Shown piece after piece: positions 45,718 to 56,113 of a stretch of 64,000 bases of DNA (within the stretch, counting starts at the first letter, position 1; each line of letters begins with the position of its first letter). The DNA lies in the NCBI RefSeq assembly GCF_019236175.1, contig NZ_JAFAJM010000005.1, positions 62,001 to 126,000 on the forward strand. Reading direction: 5' to 3'. The translations under genes and the position numbers were made by a program. The notes under the pieces were generated by a model. It ran no database searches. It saw only the letters and a list, made by a program, of their open reading frames with translations, and had not been told where the DNA came from. This stretch comes from Chryseobacterium sp. GTDB lineage: Bacteria; Bacteroidota; Bacteroidia; Flavobacteriales; Weeksellaceae.

Positions 45718-46365
45718 TCATTTACCAGCAAAAACCTCCTTTAAAATTTTAGAAACCTCCTTATATTTGGTAGCCGGAAAAAGATGAGATCCCCCTTTAA
45801 TAACATAATCAGGTTTTGAATATTTAATTGGAAAAACAATATCCTTATCTGCCAAAATCTGAATTACATTGGGGTTTTCTTCAAATTTCCATTCTGCCAC
45901 TTTTTCTACGGACCATTTCAGATAATAGGGATCACGTACTTTGAAATATTGTAAGATTCGCGGATTTCTTGGATCAAAAAGCTTTCTCACGACAGAATAA
46001 ACATGGGTTGCCCTATCATTAAATAATCCTACCGGAAGAATTCTAGGAATTTTAGTAACCTCTCCTGTTTTGATAAATTTAGATTTTTCTTTATCTGATT
46101 TGATACTTCCCAGAATCACCACTTTCTCGGCAGGTTTCAGCTGATTAATTTCCTGCACAATAATTCCTCCGAAAGAGTATCCTAATAAACAGAACGGTTC
46201 AGAATCATCTACTTTTTCAGCCATTCTTTTGACATAATGATCAAAGGATTCATTATTTTCAGGAATAAGCCAATCTATGAAAATCAGCTCACAGTTCTCG
46301 GGAAACTCCAGTCTTTCAAGCACCTTAAAATCTGCTCCCAGGCCACTTACAATATAAATTTTCAT
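45718..46365 (-). CDS. Alpha/beta-hydrolase
   Basis: 215 residues. Short alpha/beta-hydrolase fold with nucleophile elbow GYSFGG (Ser near residue 65), an ADKD acid turn and GGSHLFP carrying the catalytic His near the C-terminus. No signal peptide, no lid domain. Substrate unknown. Upstream of amt on the same strand but probably separately transcribed. Confidence 0.8.
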   Translation of the reverse strand: MKIYIVSGLGADFKVLERLEFPENCELIFIDWLIPENNESFDHYVKRMAEKVDDSEPFCLLGYSFGGIIVQEINQLKPAEKVVILGSIKSDKEKSKFIKTGEVTKIPRILPVGLFNDRATHVYSVVRKLFDPRNPRILQYFKVRDPYYLKWSVEKVAEWKFEENPNVIQILADKDIVFPIKYSKPDYVIKGGSHLFPATKYKEVSKILKEVFAGK

Positions 46366-46501
46366 AGGACTAATTTATAAAAAATACAGCAATAAAAACG
46401 TTCAAACCTTCACAAACTTCACCACAAAGAAACCGGCTTATTTTCTAACAAGAACGGCACGGCTTTCGATCCCGTGACCTGATTTAACAGCTTTTTCAAA
46501 A

Positions 46502-46535
46502 AAAATGAGCAGTTTATCAAAAAACCGCTCATTTT
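46502..46535 (-). terminator. Terminator after YceI-like gene 2
   Basis: AAAATGAGC (46502-46510) pairs with GCTCATTTT (46527-46535), with extra GTTT/AAAC pairing inside. The plus-strand A run before it gives the U tract on the minus strand. Confidence 0.82.
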
Positions 46536-46558
46536 ATAAATCAATGTTATATTTAATC

Positions 46559-47188
46559 TTATTTCTTTTTCTTTACAGGAACTCTGTTTTCGTTATCCAG
46601 CTGTTCTGTGGACACTCTGAACTGGATATCCATTTCGTTTTTAATGAAATAATCTTTCAGGGAAGATTGATAGAATACTTTAAAGTCTTTTCTGTTAAGT
46701 GAAAACTTAGCTGATTCAATCACTACTGTGAACTGAGTAACATATACATTCGCAGGGAAAGAGATTGTTTTTCTTACCCCTTTAATAGTAACATCTCCGT
46801 ATACCGTAGAGTTGTACTCGTTGTTTGCTAAAGGAATAATCTTCGTCAAATGGAATTTGGCAACCGGGAATTTTTTAACTTCAAAAAAGTTCGAGCTTTT
46901 CAGGTCGTTGGTAAGCTTGATCTGATCTTCATCGGAAACATCTCCTGCCATCATACTTCTCATATCTATCACAAACTCTCCGTCTACCAAAACCGTATGA
47001 TCAAAGTTAAATTTTCCGCTTTTCAGCTTTACAGTCCCTGAGTGGGAGGAAGCTTCTGTTTTTACAACTTTATAGCCCCACCATCTGATCTCTGATGAAG
47101 TCACTTTTGAAACTTTATCAAATTTCTTTTGAGCAGAAACAAATGATATGCTTGCGCACACCATAGCAAACAATAGTAATCTTTTCAT
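46559..47188 (-). CDS. YceI-like secreted protein (copy 2)
   Basis: 209 residues with a signal peptide (SFVSAQ). YceI lipocalin-like fold: SSEIRWWGYKVVKTEASSHSG, GEFVIDMRSM, FPVAKFHLTKI, and YGDVTIKGVRKTISFP. YceI proteins bind long-chain isoprenoids in the periplasm. It has a basic C-terminal tail (VPVKKKK) absent from copy 1. It lies downstream of copy 1 with a terminator hairpin between them. Confidence 0.87.
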   Translation of the reverse strand: MKRLLLFAMVCASISFVSAQKKFDKVSKVTSSEIRWWGYKVVKTEASSHSGTVKLKSGKFNFDHTVLVDGEFVIDMRSMMAGDVSDEDQIKLTNDLKSSNFFEVKKFPVAKFHLTKIIPLANNEYNSTVYGDVTIKGVRKTISFPANVYVTQFTVVIESAKFSLNRKDFKVFYQSSLKDYFIKNEMDIQFRVSTEQLDNENRVPVKKKK

Positions 47189-47220
47189 TCTTTTTTATTT
47201 ACAATTCAACAAAAATAAAA

Positions 47221-47245
47221 AAAAGTGTAGAACTTCTACACTTTT
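47221..47245 (-). terminator. Terminator between the two YceI genes
   Basis: AAAAGTGTAGAA-C-TTCTACACTTTT palindrome; U-rich on the minus strand. It would end most transcripts from the upstream YceI gene. Confidence 0.85.
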
Positions 47246-47266
47246 AATAATCTTTTTTTGATTAAT

Positions 47267-47833
47267 TTATTGAGCAGTTACCTTAACCTGCATATCGATA
47301 TCATCTTTCACAAAAACATCCTGCATAGTAGATTTGTAAGCTACGTCAAATTTCTGTCTGTCGAAAGAGAATTTGTTTGATACTAAGCTCACCACTCCTT
47401 TGCTGTAAGAAATCTTTGCCGGGAAAGTTACCGGGTTGGTTTTACCTTTTACAGTAAGATTACCGGTTACTAATGAGTTATAGATTTTATCGCTGTTTTT
47501 CTTTACAGAAGTAATCTTGAAACTTGCAGTCGGGAATTTTTCAACTTCAAAGAAGTCTCCGTTCTTAAGGTGCCCGTTTAATTTTTGCTGATATTCTCCT
47601 GAAAGGTCAGTAGAATTGATAGAAGTCATATCCAATACAAAGCTTCCGCCTACTAATTGGTTTCCTTTCATTACCATATCACCTGATTTTACTTTCACAG
47701 TCCCGTCATGAGAGCTTGCTTCAGATTTTGCTACTTTATATCCCCACCAGTGAACATCAGACGCCACTACTTTCTTTGACTGTCCGAAAGCTAAACCACC
47801 AGCTAACACTGCTAATAAAAATATTTTTTTCAT
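47267..47833 (-). CDS. YceI-like secreted protein (copy 1)
   Basis: 188 residues, signal peptide (LAFGQS), YceI fold: SDVHWWGYKVAKSEASSHDG, GSFVLDMTSI, FPTASFKITSV, TGNLTVKGKTNPVTFP. Tandem paralogue of the gene at 46559-47188; the two share the WWGYKV-KSEASSH-GTVK start closely. Likely an isoprenoid/quinone-binding periplasmic protein. Has its own -7 element. Confidence 0.88.
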   Translation of the reverse strand: MKKIFLLAVLAGGLAFGQSKKVVASDVHWWGYKVAKSEASSHDGTVKVKSGDMVMKGNQLVGGSFVLDMTSINSTDLSGEYQQKLNGHLKNGDFFEVEKFPTASFKITSVKKNSDKIYNSLVTGNLTVKGKTNPVTFPAKISYSKGVVSLVSNKFSFDRQKFDVAYKSTMQDVFVKDDIDMQVKVTAQ

Positions 47834-47863
47834 TGAATAAAGTTATTTACTTATTTGATATCA

Positions 47864-47871
47864 CAAAGGTA
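47864..47871 (-). promoter_or_regulatory. YceI copy 1 promoter -7 element
   Basis: Minus strand TACCTTTG fits TAnnTTTG, 30 nt before the start codon. Confidence 0.55.
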
Positions 47872-47944
47872 GCCATCTTATCTGATAGATTTCATTGATG
47901 TATATCAAGAAAAGTAATTATTTTTATGAATAATATCATCCATA

Positions 47945-47974
47945 AAAAAACTCCGGGTTTCTCCGGAGTTTTTT
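47945..47974 (-). terminator. Terminator of glk
   Basis: AAAAAACTCCGG (47945-47956) and CCGGAGTTTTTT (47963-47974), perfect 12-bp stem, directly after the glk stop on the minus strand. Confidence 0.92.
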
Positions 47975-47977
47975 ATT

Positions 47978-49027
47978 TTATTGTTGATAATAAGCAGTGT
48001 ATAATGCCACTCCTTTTAATGCTGTATGATTTTGTTTGACCAGATAGATCGGAATATTCTTTAACATTCCTTCCATTTTATCACTGATCTTGAATTTTTC
48101 GTAGAACTTGGCCTTATCGATATATTCTCTGACCATTTGGGGAATATCTCCTGAAATCAGCAGTCCTCCTGTAGCCTTCAGTTTTAATGTAAGGTTATTA
48201 GCTTCTCTTGCTAAAAACTCAAGGAAAGTATCCAGAGCAATTCTACAGATCAGGACATTATCTTCTACAGCTGCTTTATAAAGTTCTTCTGCGAAGTTTC
48301 CACCCGCAAGACGTTCTCCCAACCATTCCGGTTCCGGATGTCTTTTTACATCTCTTAAGAACCTGTAGATATTGAATAAACCTGATTTGGAAAGGACATT
48401 TTCCCAGCTTACGATTCCATAGATATTATTTAAGAACTGGTAAAATTCTACTTCTACGTTGGTTCTTGGTGAAAACTCAGAATGCCCACCCTCTGTTGCG
48501 AAAGGTCTTAAATATTTTCCGTCAAAGAAATATCCGGCTTCTCCCAGTCCATTTCCCGGAGCAAGGATCGCTACATTTCCTTTTTCAAGATGACCGCTTG
48601 TATAAATCGCTTCAAGATCATTGTCCTCCAGAAGAGCCATACCGTATGCAGAAGCTTCCAGGTCATTAAGCATCTCTACTTTTTCAAACCCGAAATCTTT
48701 TGTATATTCCTGAATATCCAGATTCCAGCCTAATCTTGCGGGATTGCTTTTTCCGTCAAGTACCGGACCCGGCACAGCCATTCCCAAACGTTTTACATTT
48801 TCAAGTTGATTATCCTGAATAAATTTTTTCAGAATTTCATTAAAAGAAGCATATTCCTTAGTTGAATATGTATTTTGAATTTTTATCTCAAGACCTCCGT
48901 TACTGGAAACAAAATAGCCTAAGATTGTGATGTCTTCACGGAGACTTGCTCCAATGATGGAAACATTATCATTATTACTGTTCTCTACTCCTGGTAAATA
49001 AAGCGGAAATTTTGGATTCAGAATCAT
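47978..49027 (-). CDS. glk: Glucokinase
   Basis: Phosphorylates glucose with ATP. 349 residues from the ATG at 49027; the frame opens at a TTG at 49045, but that codon lies inside the -7 element, so the ATG is preferred. E. coli-type Glk family: LGMAVPGPVLDGKS, catalytic-base region MLNDLEASAYGM, ILAPGNGLGEAGY, ATEGGHSEFSPR, and ATGGLLISGDIP. Residues for sugar and phosphate binding appear intact. Confidence 0.9.
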   Translation of the reverse strand: MILNPKFPLYLPGVENSNNDNVSIIGASLREDITILGYFVSSNGGLEIKIQNTYSTKEYASFNEILKKFIQDNQLENVKRLGMAVPGPVLDGKSNPARLGWNLDIQEYTKDFGFEKVEMLNDLEASAYGMALLEDNDLEAIYTSGHLEKGNVAILAPGNGLGEAGYFFDGKYLRPFATEGGHSEFSPRTNVEVEFYQFLNNIYGIVSWENVLSKSGLFNIYRFLRDVKRHPEPEWLGERLAGGNFAEELYKAAVEDNVLICRIALDTFLEFLAREANNLTLKLKATGGLLISGDIPQMVREYIDKAKFYEKFKISDKMEGMLKNIPIYLVKQNHTALKGVALYTAYYQQ

Positions 49028-49042
49028 AACCTCAAATTTTAC

Positions 49043-49050
49043 CAAATATA
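49043..49050 (-). promoter_or_regulatory. glk -7 element
   Basis: Minus strand TATATTTG fits TAnnTTTG, 15 nt before the ATG at 49027. Confidence 0.55.
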
Positions 49051-49085
49051 AACAATTGTTTTTGTAAATCCTGCAGAGAAGAAAA

Positions 49086-49113
49086 AAACCTTCTCACAAA
49101 AGTGAAAAGGTTT
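49086..49113 (-). terminator. Terminator of the porin-like gene
   Basis: AAACCTTCTCAC (49086-49097) and GTGAAAAGGTTT (49102-49113) with one mismatch; U-rich on the minus strand. Confidence 0.8.
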
Positions 49114-49142
49114 GGTTAATAATTGTTTATATATAAATCTAA

Positions 49143-49706
49143 CTACTTTCCTAATGGAATATTATATCCGAATCCAACACCGATATTCCCCACATTGTAG
49201 TCCTGACCTGGCAAATCTCCTTTTGTTCCTACAAAAACCTTCTGGTATTGTACGAAGAAGTTCCAGTCTCTGTTGTGGTATCCGATCTCCGGTTTAAGGT
49301 AGAAACCTCCGCTTGCTCTCTCAAGATTCGTATTGGAAGCTACCTGCTTGTCTCCAACCAGGAACCCGTATCCTAAGTCCGTTCCGAAATAAAATCCGGT
49401 TTGTTTTGGATAGATTCTTACCAATGCCGCTACAGGGATCACCCCTACATCATTATTATTATAACCGTTATTGTTTTTTGCGAAATAATGAGTATATCCT
49501 GATGCAATACCCAATCCAAACCCTGGAGTAATAAGATTCTGATAAGACACATCTACGCCTACGGCAGCAGAAAGGTTATCTGAGGGAACTGCTAAACCAA
49601 CATTTGCGCCCACTTTGATCATATTGTTCATTTTAGAATCCTGTGCGCTTGCTATTCCTGCTGTTAAAATTCCAGCCAGTAATATTGCCTGTTTAAACAT
49701 TTTCAT
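49143..49706 (-). CDS. Small outer-membrane beta-barrel protein
   Basis: 187 residues: signal peptide (TAGIASAQD) then about eight amphipathic strands (VGANVGLAVPS, GVDVSYQNL, FGLGIASGYTHYF, GFYFGTDLGYGFLVG, YNVGNIGVGFGYNIPLGK), the pattern of an OmpA/OmpX-like 8-strand barrel. Function unknown. Monocistronic between two terminators. Confidence 0.82.
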   Translation of the reverse strand: MKMFKQAILLAGILTAGIASAQDSKMNNMIKVGANVGLAVPSDNLSAAVGVDVSYQNLITPGFGLGIASGYTHYFAKNNNGYNNNDVGVIPVAALVRIYPKQTGFYFGTDLGYGFLVGDKQVASNTNLERASGGFYLKPEIGYHNRDWNFFVQYQKVFVGTKGDLPGQDYNVGNIGVGFGYNIPLGK

Positions 49707-50118
49707 AACTCTAATTTTTAAATTTTACTAAGCAAGTGAGATGTAAAAATCATGCCAAGGAAAGCTTTTCTTTCTATTTTAACATTCAAAAAATACATAA
49801 AATAATGATTTACAATGAATTAATTTTAACATTTTTTAAATGTTTGTTTAACAAAAATTATCAAAAATTCATTCCGAAAAGTGAATTACACTTAACTTAT
49901 TGGAAGTTTCAAAATCTTCCGGAGGCAGAAAACACATTCATCTTTAAGCTGACTCCTCTCCTAGTCCGTTATCAAAGATTGCCTGTTATTATATAGATTC
50001 ATAATCAGACTGTTTCTCTCCGTATCTTTATGAAAAGAAAATAATATTAACAATCCTTAACTCGTTATTATTTTAACCTTTTTATTCAAAATACATCAAA
50101 AAAATAAACCTTCTCACA
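49707..50118. other. 412-nt intergenic stretch between divergent genes
   Basis: AT-rich. Holds the unseen promoter of the barrel gene and, on the plus strand, TATCTTTA (50023-50030), a 7-of-8 match to TAnnTTTG that may drive the DUF1800/DUF1501 pair. An 86-codon plus-strand ORF (49736-49996) overlaps this stretch but has no coding character. No RNA gene seen. Confidence 0.55.
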
Positions 50119-51498
50119 ATGGCTGATTCATTATCAAAAAACAAACATCTTCTTTGGCGTGCCGGGTTCGGAATTGGAATTAATCAAATCAATGATTTGA
50201 AAAATAAAAACATTAAAACATTGATTAATGAATTATTTAAAGAAGACGGTTTTACCGAAATCACTTATGATACTCCGGATATTGATCCCACTGCAGATTA
50301 TATGAACAGCACTGCTCCGGCAGAAAAGAAAAAGGAAATGCAACAACTCAACAGGGATCAGAATAATGAACTCAACCTGAATTTTCTGGATAAAATGGTT
50401 AACAGCAAAGAGCAGCTTAGAGAGAAAATGGCTTTTTTCTGGCATGGGCATTTTGCATCAAGAGTCGTCAATCCAAAATTCAACAGGCAACTTTTAAATA
50501 CAATCCGCAAGAATGCCCTTGGAAATTTTAAGACACTCCTTTTTGAAGTGAGCCAGTCTCCTGCTATGCTGAACTTTCTAAACAACCAGCAGAATAAAAA
50601 AGACCACCCCAATGAAAATTTTGCCCGTGAGGTAATGGAACTCTTTACCATGGGGAGAGGAAATTATACTGAAACGGATGTAAGAGAAGGAGCCAGAGCA
50701 TTTACGGGATGGAGCTATGATAAAGAAGGGAATTTTAAAGAAAGAAAAAACCTGCATGATGAAGGCTCTAAAACTTTTTTAGGAAAAACAGGAAATTTCG
50801 ACGGCAGTGATGTTCTGAATATTATTCTGGATCAAAAGGCCACTGCGATATTTATTACCACTAAACTGTATAAATTTTTTGTCAATGAAAAGGTGGATCA
50901 TGACATCGTCAGCACATTAAGTACGAATTTTTACCATTCAGGATATGATATTAAGAAGCTGATGACAGAAATATTTTCCAGCTCGTGGTTCTATGATCCG
51001 AAAAATATCGGAACCCGGATCAAGTCGCCCGTGGAACTTATGGCCGGGATTATGCGGATACTTCCGATGCACATCCAAAATCCTGAAAACCTCATCATTT
51101 ATCAAAAATTATTAGGACAGATGCTGCTTTACCCACCCAATGTTGCAGGATGGCCCAATGGAAAATCCTGGATTGACAGTTCTACCCTTATGCTGCGGCT
51201 TCAGGTTCCGCAGATCTGGTCCGGACTGCGCCCACTGGAATACAGCCCAAGACCGGATGATGATATTGATATGGGGATGAAATCCAAAGAAAATGCTTTA
51301 AATAAAGCATTTAAAAACCCTAATATTACCATAGACTGGGACCGGGTAGACCTGATTTTCGCTCATAAAAACTGCGAAGACTATCTGATTCAGAATCCGC
51401 AAAGCCTGGATATGAATACGGTCAGCAATTTCTCTGATAAAACAACCAAAATGAATGTTATTAATCTGATGTCAACTCCTGAATATCAATTAATGTAA
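50119..51498 (+). CDS. DUF1800 family protein
   Basis: 459 residues. Matches DUF1800: an N-terminal LLWRAGFGIGINQI segment, KMAFFWHGHFAS, then the signature NENFAREVMELFTMGRGNYTE with TDVREGARAFTGWSY, and LLYPPNVAGWPNGKSW towards the C-terminus. Function unknown; always paired with a DUF1501 gene as here (44-nt gap). No signal peptide on this protein; the partner has one. Confidence 0.9.
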   Translation: MADSLSKNKHLLWRAGFGIGINQINDLKNKNIKTLINELFKEDGFTEITYDTPDIDPTADYMNSTAPAEKKKEMQQLNRDQNNELNLNFLDKMVNSKEQLREKMAFFWHGHFASRVVNPKFNRQLLNTIRKNALGNFKTLLFEVSQSPAMLNFLNNQQNKKDHPNENFAREVMELFTMGRGNYTETDVREGARAFTGWSYDKEGNFKERKNLHDEGSKTFLGKTGNFDGSDVLNIILDQKATAIFITTKLYKFFVNEKVDHDIVSTLSTNFYHSGYDIKKLMTEIFSSSWFYDPKNIGTRIKSPVELMAGIMRILPMHIQNPENLIIYQKLLGQMLLYPPNVAGWPNGKSWIDSSTLMLRLQVPQIWSGLRPLEYSPRPDDDIDMGMKSKENALNKAFKNPNITIDWDRVDLIFAHKNCEDYLIQNPQSLDMNTVSNFSDKTTKMNVINLMSTPEYQLM

Positions 51499-51542
51499 AA
51501 CCTCAGCTACAAACTTTATAACGATCCCCTAAATCCAAGACT

Positions 51543-52727
51543 ATGCTAATCAAAAGAAGAGAGTTTCTCAAAATAAGTTCACTGGCAACCGCTTCCCTGC
51601 TAATGCCTAGTTTTCTAAAATCCATGACATTGGACGAGGCATTAAACCCTCATCAGAACATTCTGATTGTTCTTCAGTTTACAGGGGGAAATGACGGATT
51701 AAACACTATTATTCCGGCTAAAAATGACATTTATTTCAGGGAAAGAAAAACGCTGGCCATTCAGAATTCTCTGTCTCTGACTGATGAAGCAGGAATTAAC
51801 CCTTCGCTTTCTTACTTTAAAGAACTTTTTGATAGCGGAGAGCTTTCCGTCATGAACAATGTCGGCTATCCCAATCCTGACAAATCTCATTTCCGAAGTA
51901 TGGATATCTGGCAATCTGCAAGCAAAAGTGATGAGTTTCTGGAAACAGGCTGGCTGGGCCGTTTTTTAGATGAAGAATGCTATCGCTGTGAACACCCTAC
52001 TCAGGCTTTGGAAGTAGATGACATGCTGAGTCTTGCGCTTAAGGGAGATCAAAATAAAGCATTTGCGTTCAAAGATCCAAAAAGATTGTACGAAACCAGC
52101 CAGGAGAAATATTTTAAATCTCTGTACGATCACCATCACGATGATGAAACCGTCTCTTATCTTTATCAGACATTGGGCTCTACTATTAATAATGCCGGTT
52201 ATATTTTTGAAAAAAGCAAGGCCAAAAAGACAGAGCAGACCTATCCTAATTCTCAGCTGGGAAAAGATTTCAAAACGGTTGCTTCACTGATAAAATCTGA
52301 TATTAATACTCAGGTTTACTATTTATCTGTCGGAAGTTTTGATACTCATGTCAATCAGAATGACAGACAGCAAAAACTATTCAGTGACATTAATGAAGCC
52401 GTAAAATCTTTCGTAACGGATATGAAAAGTAACGGTTTGTTCAATAATATCCTGTTAATGACTTTTTCTGAATTTGGTCGCCGTGTCGCTCAGAATGCCA
52501 GCAATGGTACTGATCACGGAACAGCTAATCAAATGTTTTTCATCAGTGGAAATCTAAAAAAGAAAGGACTTCTGAATGCTCTTCCGAATCTGCAAAACCT
52601 TAATCAAGGAGATCTTATTTATACTGAGGATTTCAGAAAGGTATATGCCACTATTCTGAAAAACTGGCTTCAGGCGGATTCATCTAAGGTATTGGGCTGG
52701 AAAAACGGCATCTACGATTTTGTGTAG
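51543..52727 (+). CDS. DUF1501 family protein, twin-arginine signal
   Basis: 394 residues. The N-terminus MLIKRREFLKISSLATASLL is a Tat-like signal (RR followed by FLK), then DUF1501 motifs: LQFTGGNDGLNTIIP, FRSMDIWQS, SFDTHVNQ, MTFSEFGRRVAQNASNGTDH with metal-ligand-like Asp/His residues of the alkaline-phosphatase/sulfatase-like fold. Export through Tat suggests folding with a cofactor in the cytoplasm. Operon with DUF1800. Confidence 0.9.
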   Translation: MLIKRREFLKISSLATASLLMPSFLKSMTLDEALNPHQNILIVLQFTGGNDGLNTIIPAKNDIYFRERKTLAIQNSLSLTDEAGINPSLSYFKELFDSGELSVMNNVGYPNPDKSHFRSMDIWQSASKSDEFLETGWLGRFLDEECYRCEHPTQALEVDDMLSLALKGDQNKAFAFKDPKRLYETSQEKYFKSLYDHHHDDETVSYLYQTLGSTINNAGYIFEKSKAKKTEQTYPNSQLGKDFKTVASLIKSDINTQVYYLSVGSFDTHVNQNDRQQKLFSDINEAVKSFVTDMKSNGLFNNILLMTFSEFGRRVAQNASNGTDHGTANQMFFISGNLKKKGLLNALPNLQNLNQGDLIYTEDFRKVYATILKNWLQADSSKVLGWKNGIYDFV

Positions 52728-52753
52728 CCCAATACGAGGGAAAAATTCATAAA

Positions 52754-52788
52754 AAAGAGACTGAACGTTATCCTACGACAGTCTCTTT
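52754..52788. terminator. Bidirectional terminator
   Basis: AAAGAGACTG (52754-52763) and CAGTCTCTTT (52779-52788), perfect 10-bp stem. It serves DUF1501 on the plus strand and the small gene on the minus strand. Confidence 0.85.
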
Positions 52789-52813
52789 CAACAATTTTAA
52801 ATTCTAACTACTT

Positions 52814-52951
52814 TTACGTTGATGCAGTAATCTGCTTTTTTTCTTTCTCTTCTTCTTTTTTATCTATTTTTTCAGATATTTTTTTTACGATATATTCTAT
52901 CGCCAGAGGTGCTATAATTGCAATTAATGCTTTAAATATTCTTGATTTCAT
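52814..52951 (-). CDS. Small conserved-looking membrane-associated protein (45 aa)
   Basis: ATG at 52951 to TAA at 52814 encodes 45 residues: an N-terminal hydrophobic helix (IFKALIAIIAPLAIEYIV) followed by a Lys/Glu-rich helix (KKISEKIDKKEEEKEKKQ). Its composition, clean end before a shared terminator and position in an otherwise empty gap argue for a real gene, missed because of size. Possible single-pass or peripheral membrane microprotein of unknown role. Confidence 0.65.
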   Translation of the reverse strand: MKSRIFKALIAIIAPLAIEYIVKKISEKIDKKEEEKEKKQITAST

Positions 52952-53056
52952 ATGGTGATTTTGTTGATATATCAATGCAATTTCCAAGCCAAGATAAAAA
53001 ATAAATGCGGGCTGATTATTTTTTACGTTGATCAGATTACCTTAACAACAAATGCG

Positions 53057-54076
53057 TTAATTTTCATCAGGAACCATCAGATTCTGATAATTTTTACTCC
53101 CTGCATTGAACTTCTCTTCCATTTTCATTCGTAATTTTCTGGGTTTATGAACAATTAAAGATTCTCCGAAACCCAGCAGCAGTCTTTCCAGCTCGTAATT
53201 AATCTGAACCCGGATTTTAAACAATGTTCCTTCAGGATCTTCATCAATGATCTCCTGGCTTTTATGCAAGGGTTTTGTCTTTACATAGGGAGCATTTCCT
53301 GAATCCACCCAAAAAACAATATTTCTGGGCTCCAAAGATTCTGAAACAGTAACGCCTACAATATCTTTAAAATAATCATCTCCGTCCAGCTCCTTATCGA
53401 TATACTGAAGTGTTTCATCGATTTCGATCTCTTCCATTCTATCGAGTGCCAGATTGTACATTTTTCCTTTATAAAGACAGATCAGAAACCAGCGGTTATT
53501 AAACTCTTTTAACAACTGAGGATGCACGGTAAACAGATTAGACTCTCTTGCGGTAAAACTTTTATATAAGATTTTCAGCCCTTTCTTATTCGAAATACTT
53601 TCATATAAAATATCAATATGTTCCAATCCTTTCAACTGCTCATTTTTATCCAGATGAATAATAGACTTCTGACTGGTTGCATGAATAGAGTCTTCCAGTT
53701 TCTGAATAACTCCGTTCATTTCTTTGAACATAGAAAAATCTTTGAACTGCTTTAAGATCTGAACGGCATTATTCATGGCTTTCAGGTCACTCTCATTTAC
53801 TGAAATATTATGGATACTGTAATCAGGATCGCTATAACGGTAATATTTTCGTTCATAGACTTCAATGGGTGCTTCATAACCGAATTTCTCACTGCGCATA
53901 TTCTGCAGATCAAGCTGAACCGTTCTTTTGCTGACATAAGATTCTTTGCCCTCAAATTCAAACAAAGCTTCAGAACATTCATCAATAAGATCTTCCAGGG
54001 TAAATCTCCTGTATTTGTTCTTCAGACACCTGTCTAATGTTTTATAGCGGATAAGTGCATTTTTATTGGACGACAT
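53057..54076 (-). CDS. WYL-domain transcriptional regulator
   Basis: 339 residues from the ATG at 54076; an upstream TTG start lies in a terminator stem. N-terminal winged helix-turn-helix (RYKTLDRCLKNKYRRFTLEDLIDEC, then KRTVQLDLQNMR), a WYL domain in the middle (GLKILYKSF...HPQLLKEFNNRWFLICL) and a WCX-like C-terminal region (ERLLLGFGESLIVHKPRKLR). WYL regulators often sense nucleic acid ligands and bind inverted repeats. It is the best candidate to bind the dyad found before rtcB, rlaP and RNA-2; this is inference from proximity. Confidence 0.88.
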   Translation of the reverse strand: MSSNKNALIRYKTLDRCLKNKYRRFTLEDLIDECSEALFEFEGKESYVSKRTVQLDLQNMRSEKFGYEAPIEVYERKYYRYSDPDYSIHNISVNESDLKAMNNAVQILKQFKDFSMFKEMNGVIQKLEDSIHATSQKSIIHLDKNEQLKGLEHIDILYESISNKKGLKILYKSFTARESNLFTVHPQLLKEFNNRWFLICLYKGKMYNLALDRMEEIEIDETLQYIDKELDGDDYFKDIVGVTVSESLEPRNIVFWVDSGNAPYVKTKPLHKSQEIIDEDPEGTLFKIRVQINYELERLLLGFGESLIVHKPRKLRMKMEEKFNAGSKNYQNLMVPDEN

Positions 54077-54101
54077 GATTTTAGTTTTTTTTATAGATAG
54101 C

Positions 54102-54137
54102 AAAAAGGCAATCCGTATGCTGTACTATTGCCTTTTT
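54102..54137 (-). terminator. Terminator between the HopJ-like gene and the WYL gene
   Basis: AAAAAGGCAAT (54102-54112) and ATTGCCTTTTT (54127-54137), perfect 11-bp stem. It lies only 25 nt before the WYL start codon, so WYL expression may depend on partial read-through. Confidence 0.85.
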
Positions 54138-54146
54138 GTCTGAAAA

Positions 54147-54482
54147 TTATTTTTCTGTAAGAGGATCACCTTCAAAAGAGACCTCCTTCCATCCGAACTC
54201 CATAAAGTTTCTGATATTCTGATGATCTGTTCCGTCAGGATGTTTTAAAACATCTTCTCTGTAGAATTCACCGAAGAGAGGAAGTGTTTGTTCCCTGGTT
54301 AATCCATGGTAAAGGGCAAAACCTAATATTTTACATGAGCCATTATTCTGCCCTTCTTCATTTCTTATGTTTCCGTTTTTAAATGCGGTAGGAAAAAAAT
54401 TGTAATTTTCGTCGATATGTGCAATAACTTCACTGAACTGTATGGTTTCAGGGAAATGCTTTAGTTGTTCCAGCAGTTTCAT
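54147..54482 (-). CDS. HopJ type III effector-like family protein
   Basis: 111 residues, soluble. Matches the HopJ family (named after a Pseudomonas effector but widespread in free-living bacteria): FSEVIAHIDENYNFFPTAFKNG, NGSCKILGFALYHGLT and FGEFYREDVLKHPDGTDHQNIRNF. There is no type III system here, so a housekeeping role is likely. Divergent from rtcB; the shared operator lies between the two starts and could affect both. Confidence 0.8.
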   Translation of the reverse strand: MKLLEQLKHFPETIQFSEVIAHIDENYNFFPTAFKNGNIRNEEGQNNGSCKILGFALYHGLTREQTLPLFGEFYREDVLKHPDGTDHQNIRNFMEFGWKEVSFEGDPLTEK

Positions 54483-54572
54483 ACGTGTTGATTTTTAATA
54501 CTATACTCTTTTATACAAAAACACTTTTAAAAAAAGGTCTTTTTATTTTGTAAAAATAATTAAAAAAAATAA

Positions 54573-56015
<1,443 letters not shown>

Positions 56016-56060
56016 TTTTAATAACAAACCGAGCAGGTTTTCAAAAAAACGAATAACCAG

Positions 56061-56086
56061 CCTTGCAGGTATAAAAGCCTGTAAGG
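56061..56086. repeat. REP-like palindrome
   Basis: CCTTGCAGG (56061-56069) and CCTGTAAGG (56078-56086) with one wobble pair. It resembles a CCTGTAAGG palindrome common between genes of Flavobacteriia. No U tract follows, so it is unlikely to end the rtcB transcript. Confidence 0.5.
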
Positions 56087-56113
56087 TTCATGAAAACTTT
56101 TCTCATAATGGCA

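Noticed and set aside
49736..49996. 86-codon plus-strand ORF in an intergenic gap
   Set aside because: No coding pattern, no promoter, no recognisable domain; looks like chance openness in AT-rich DNA.
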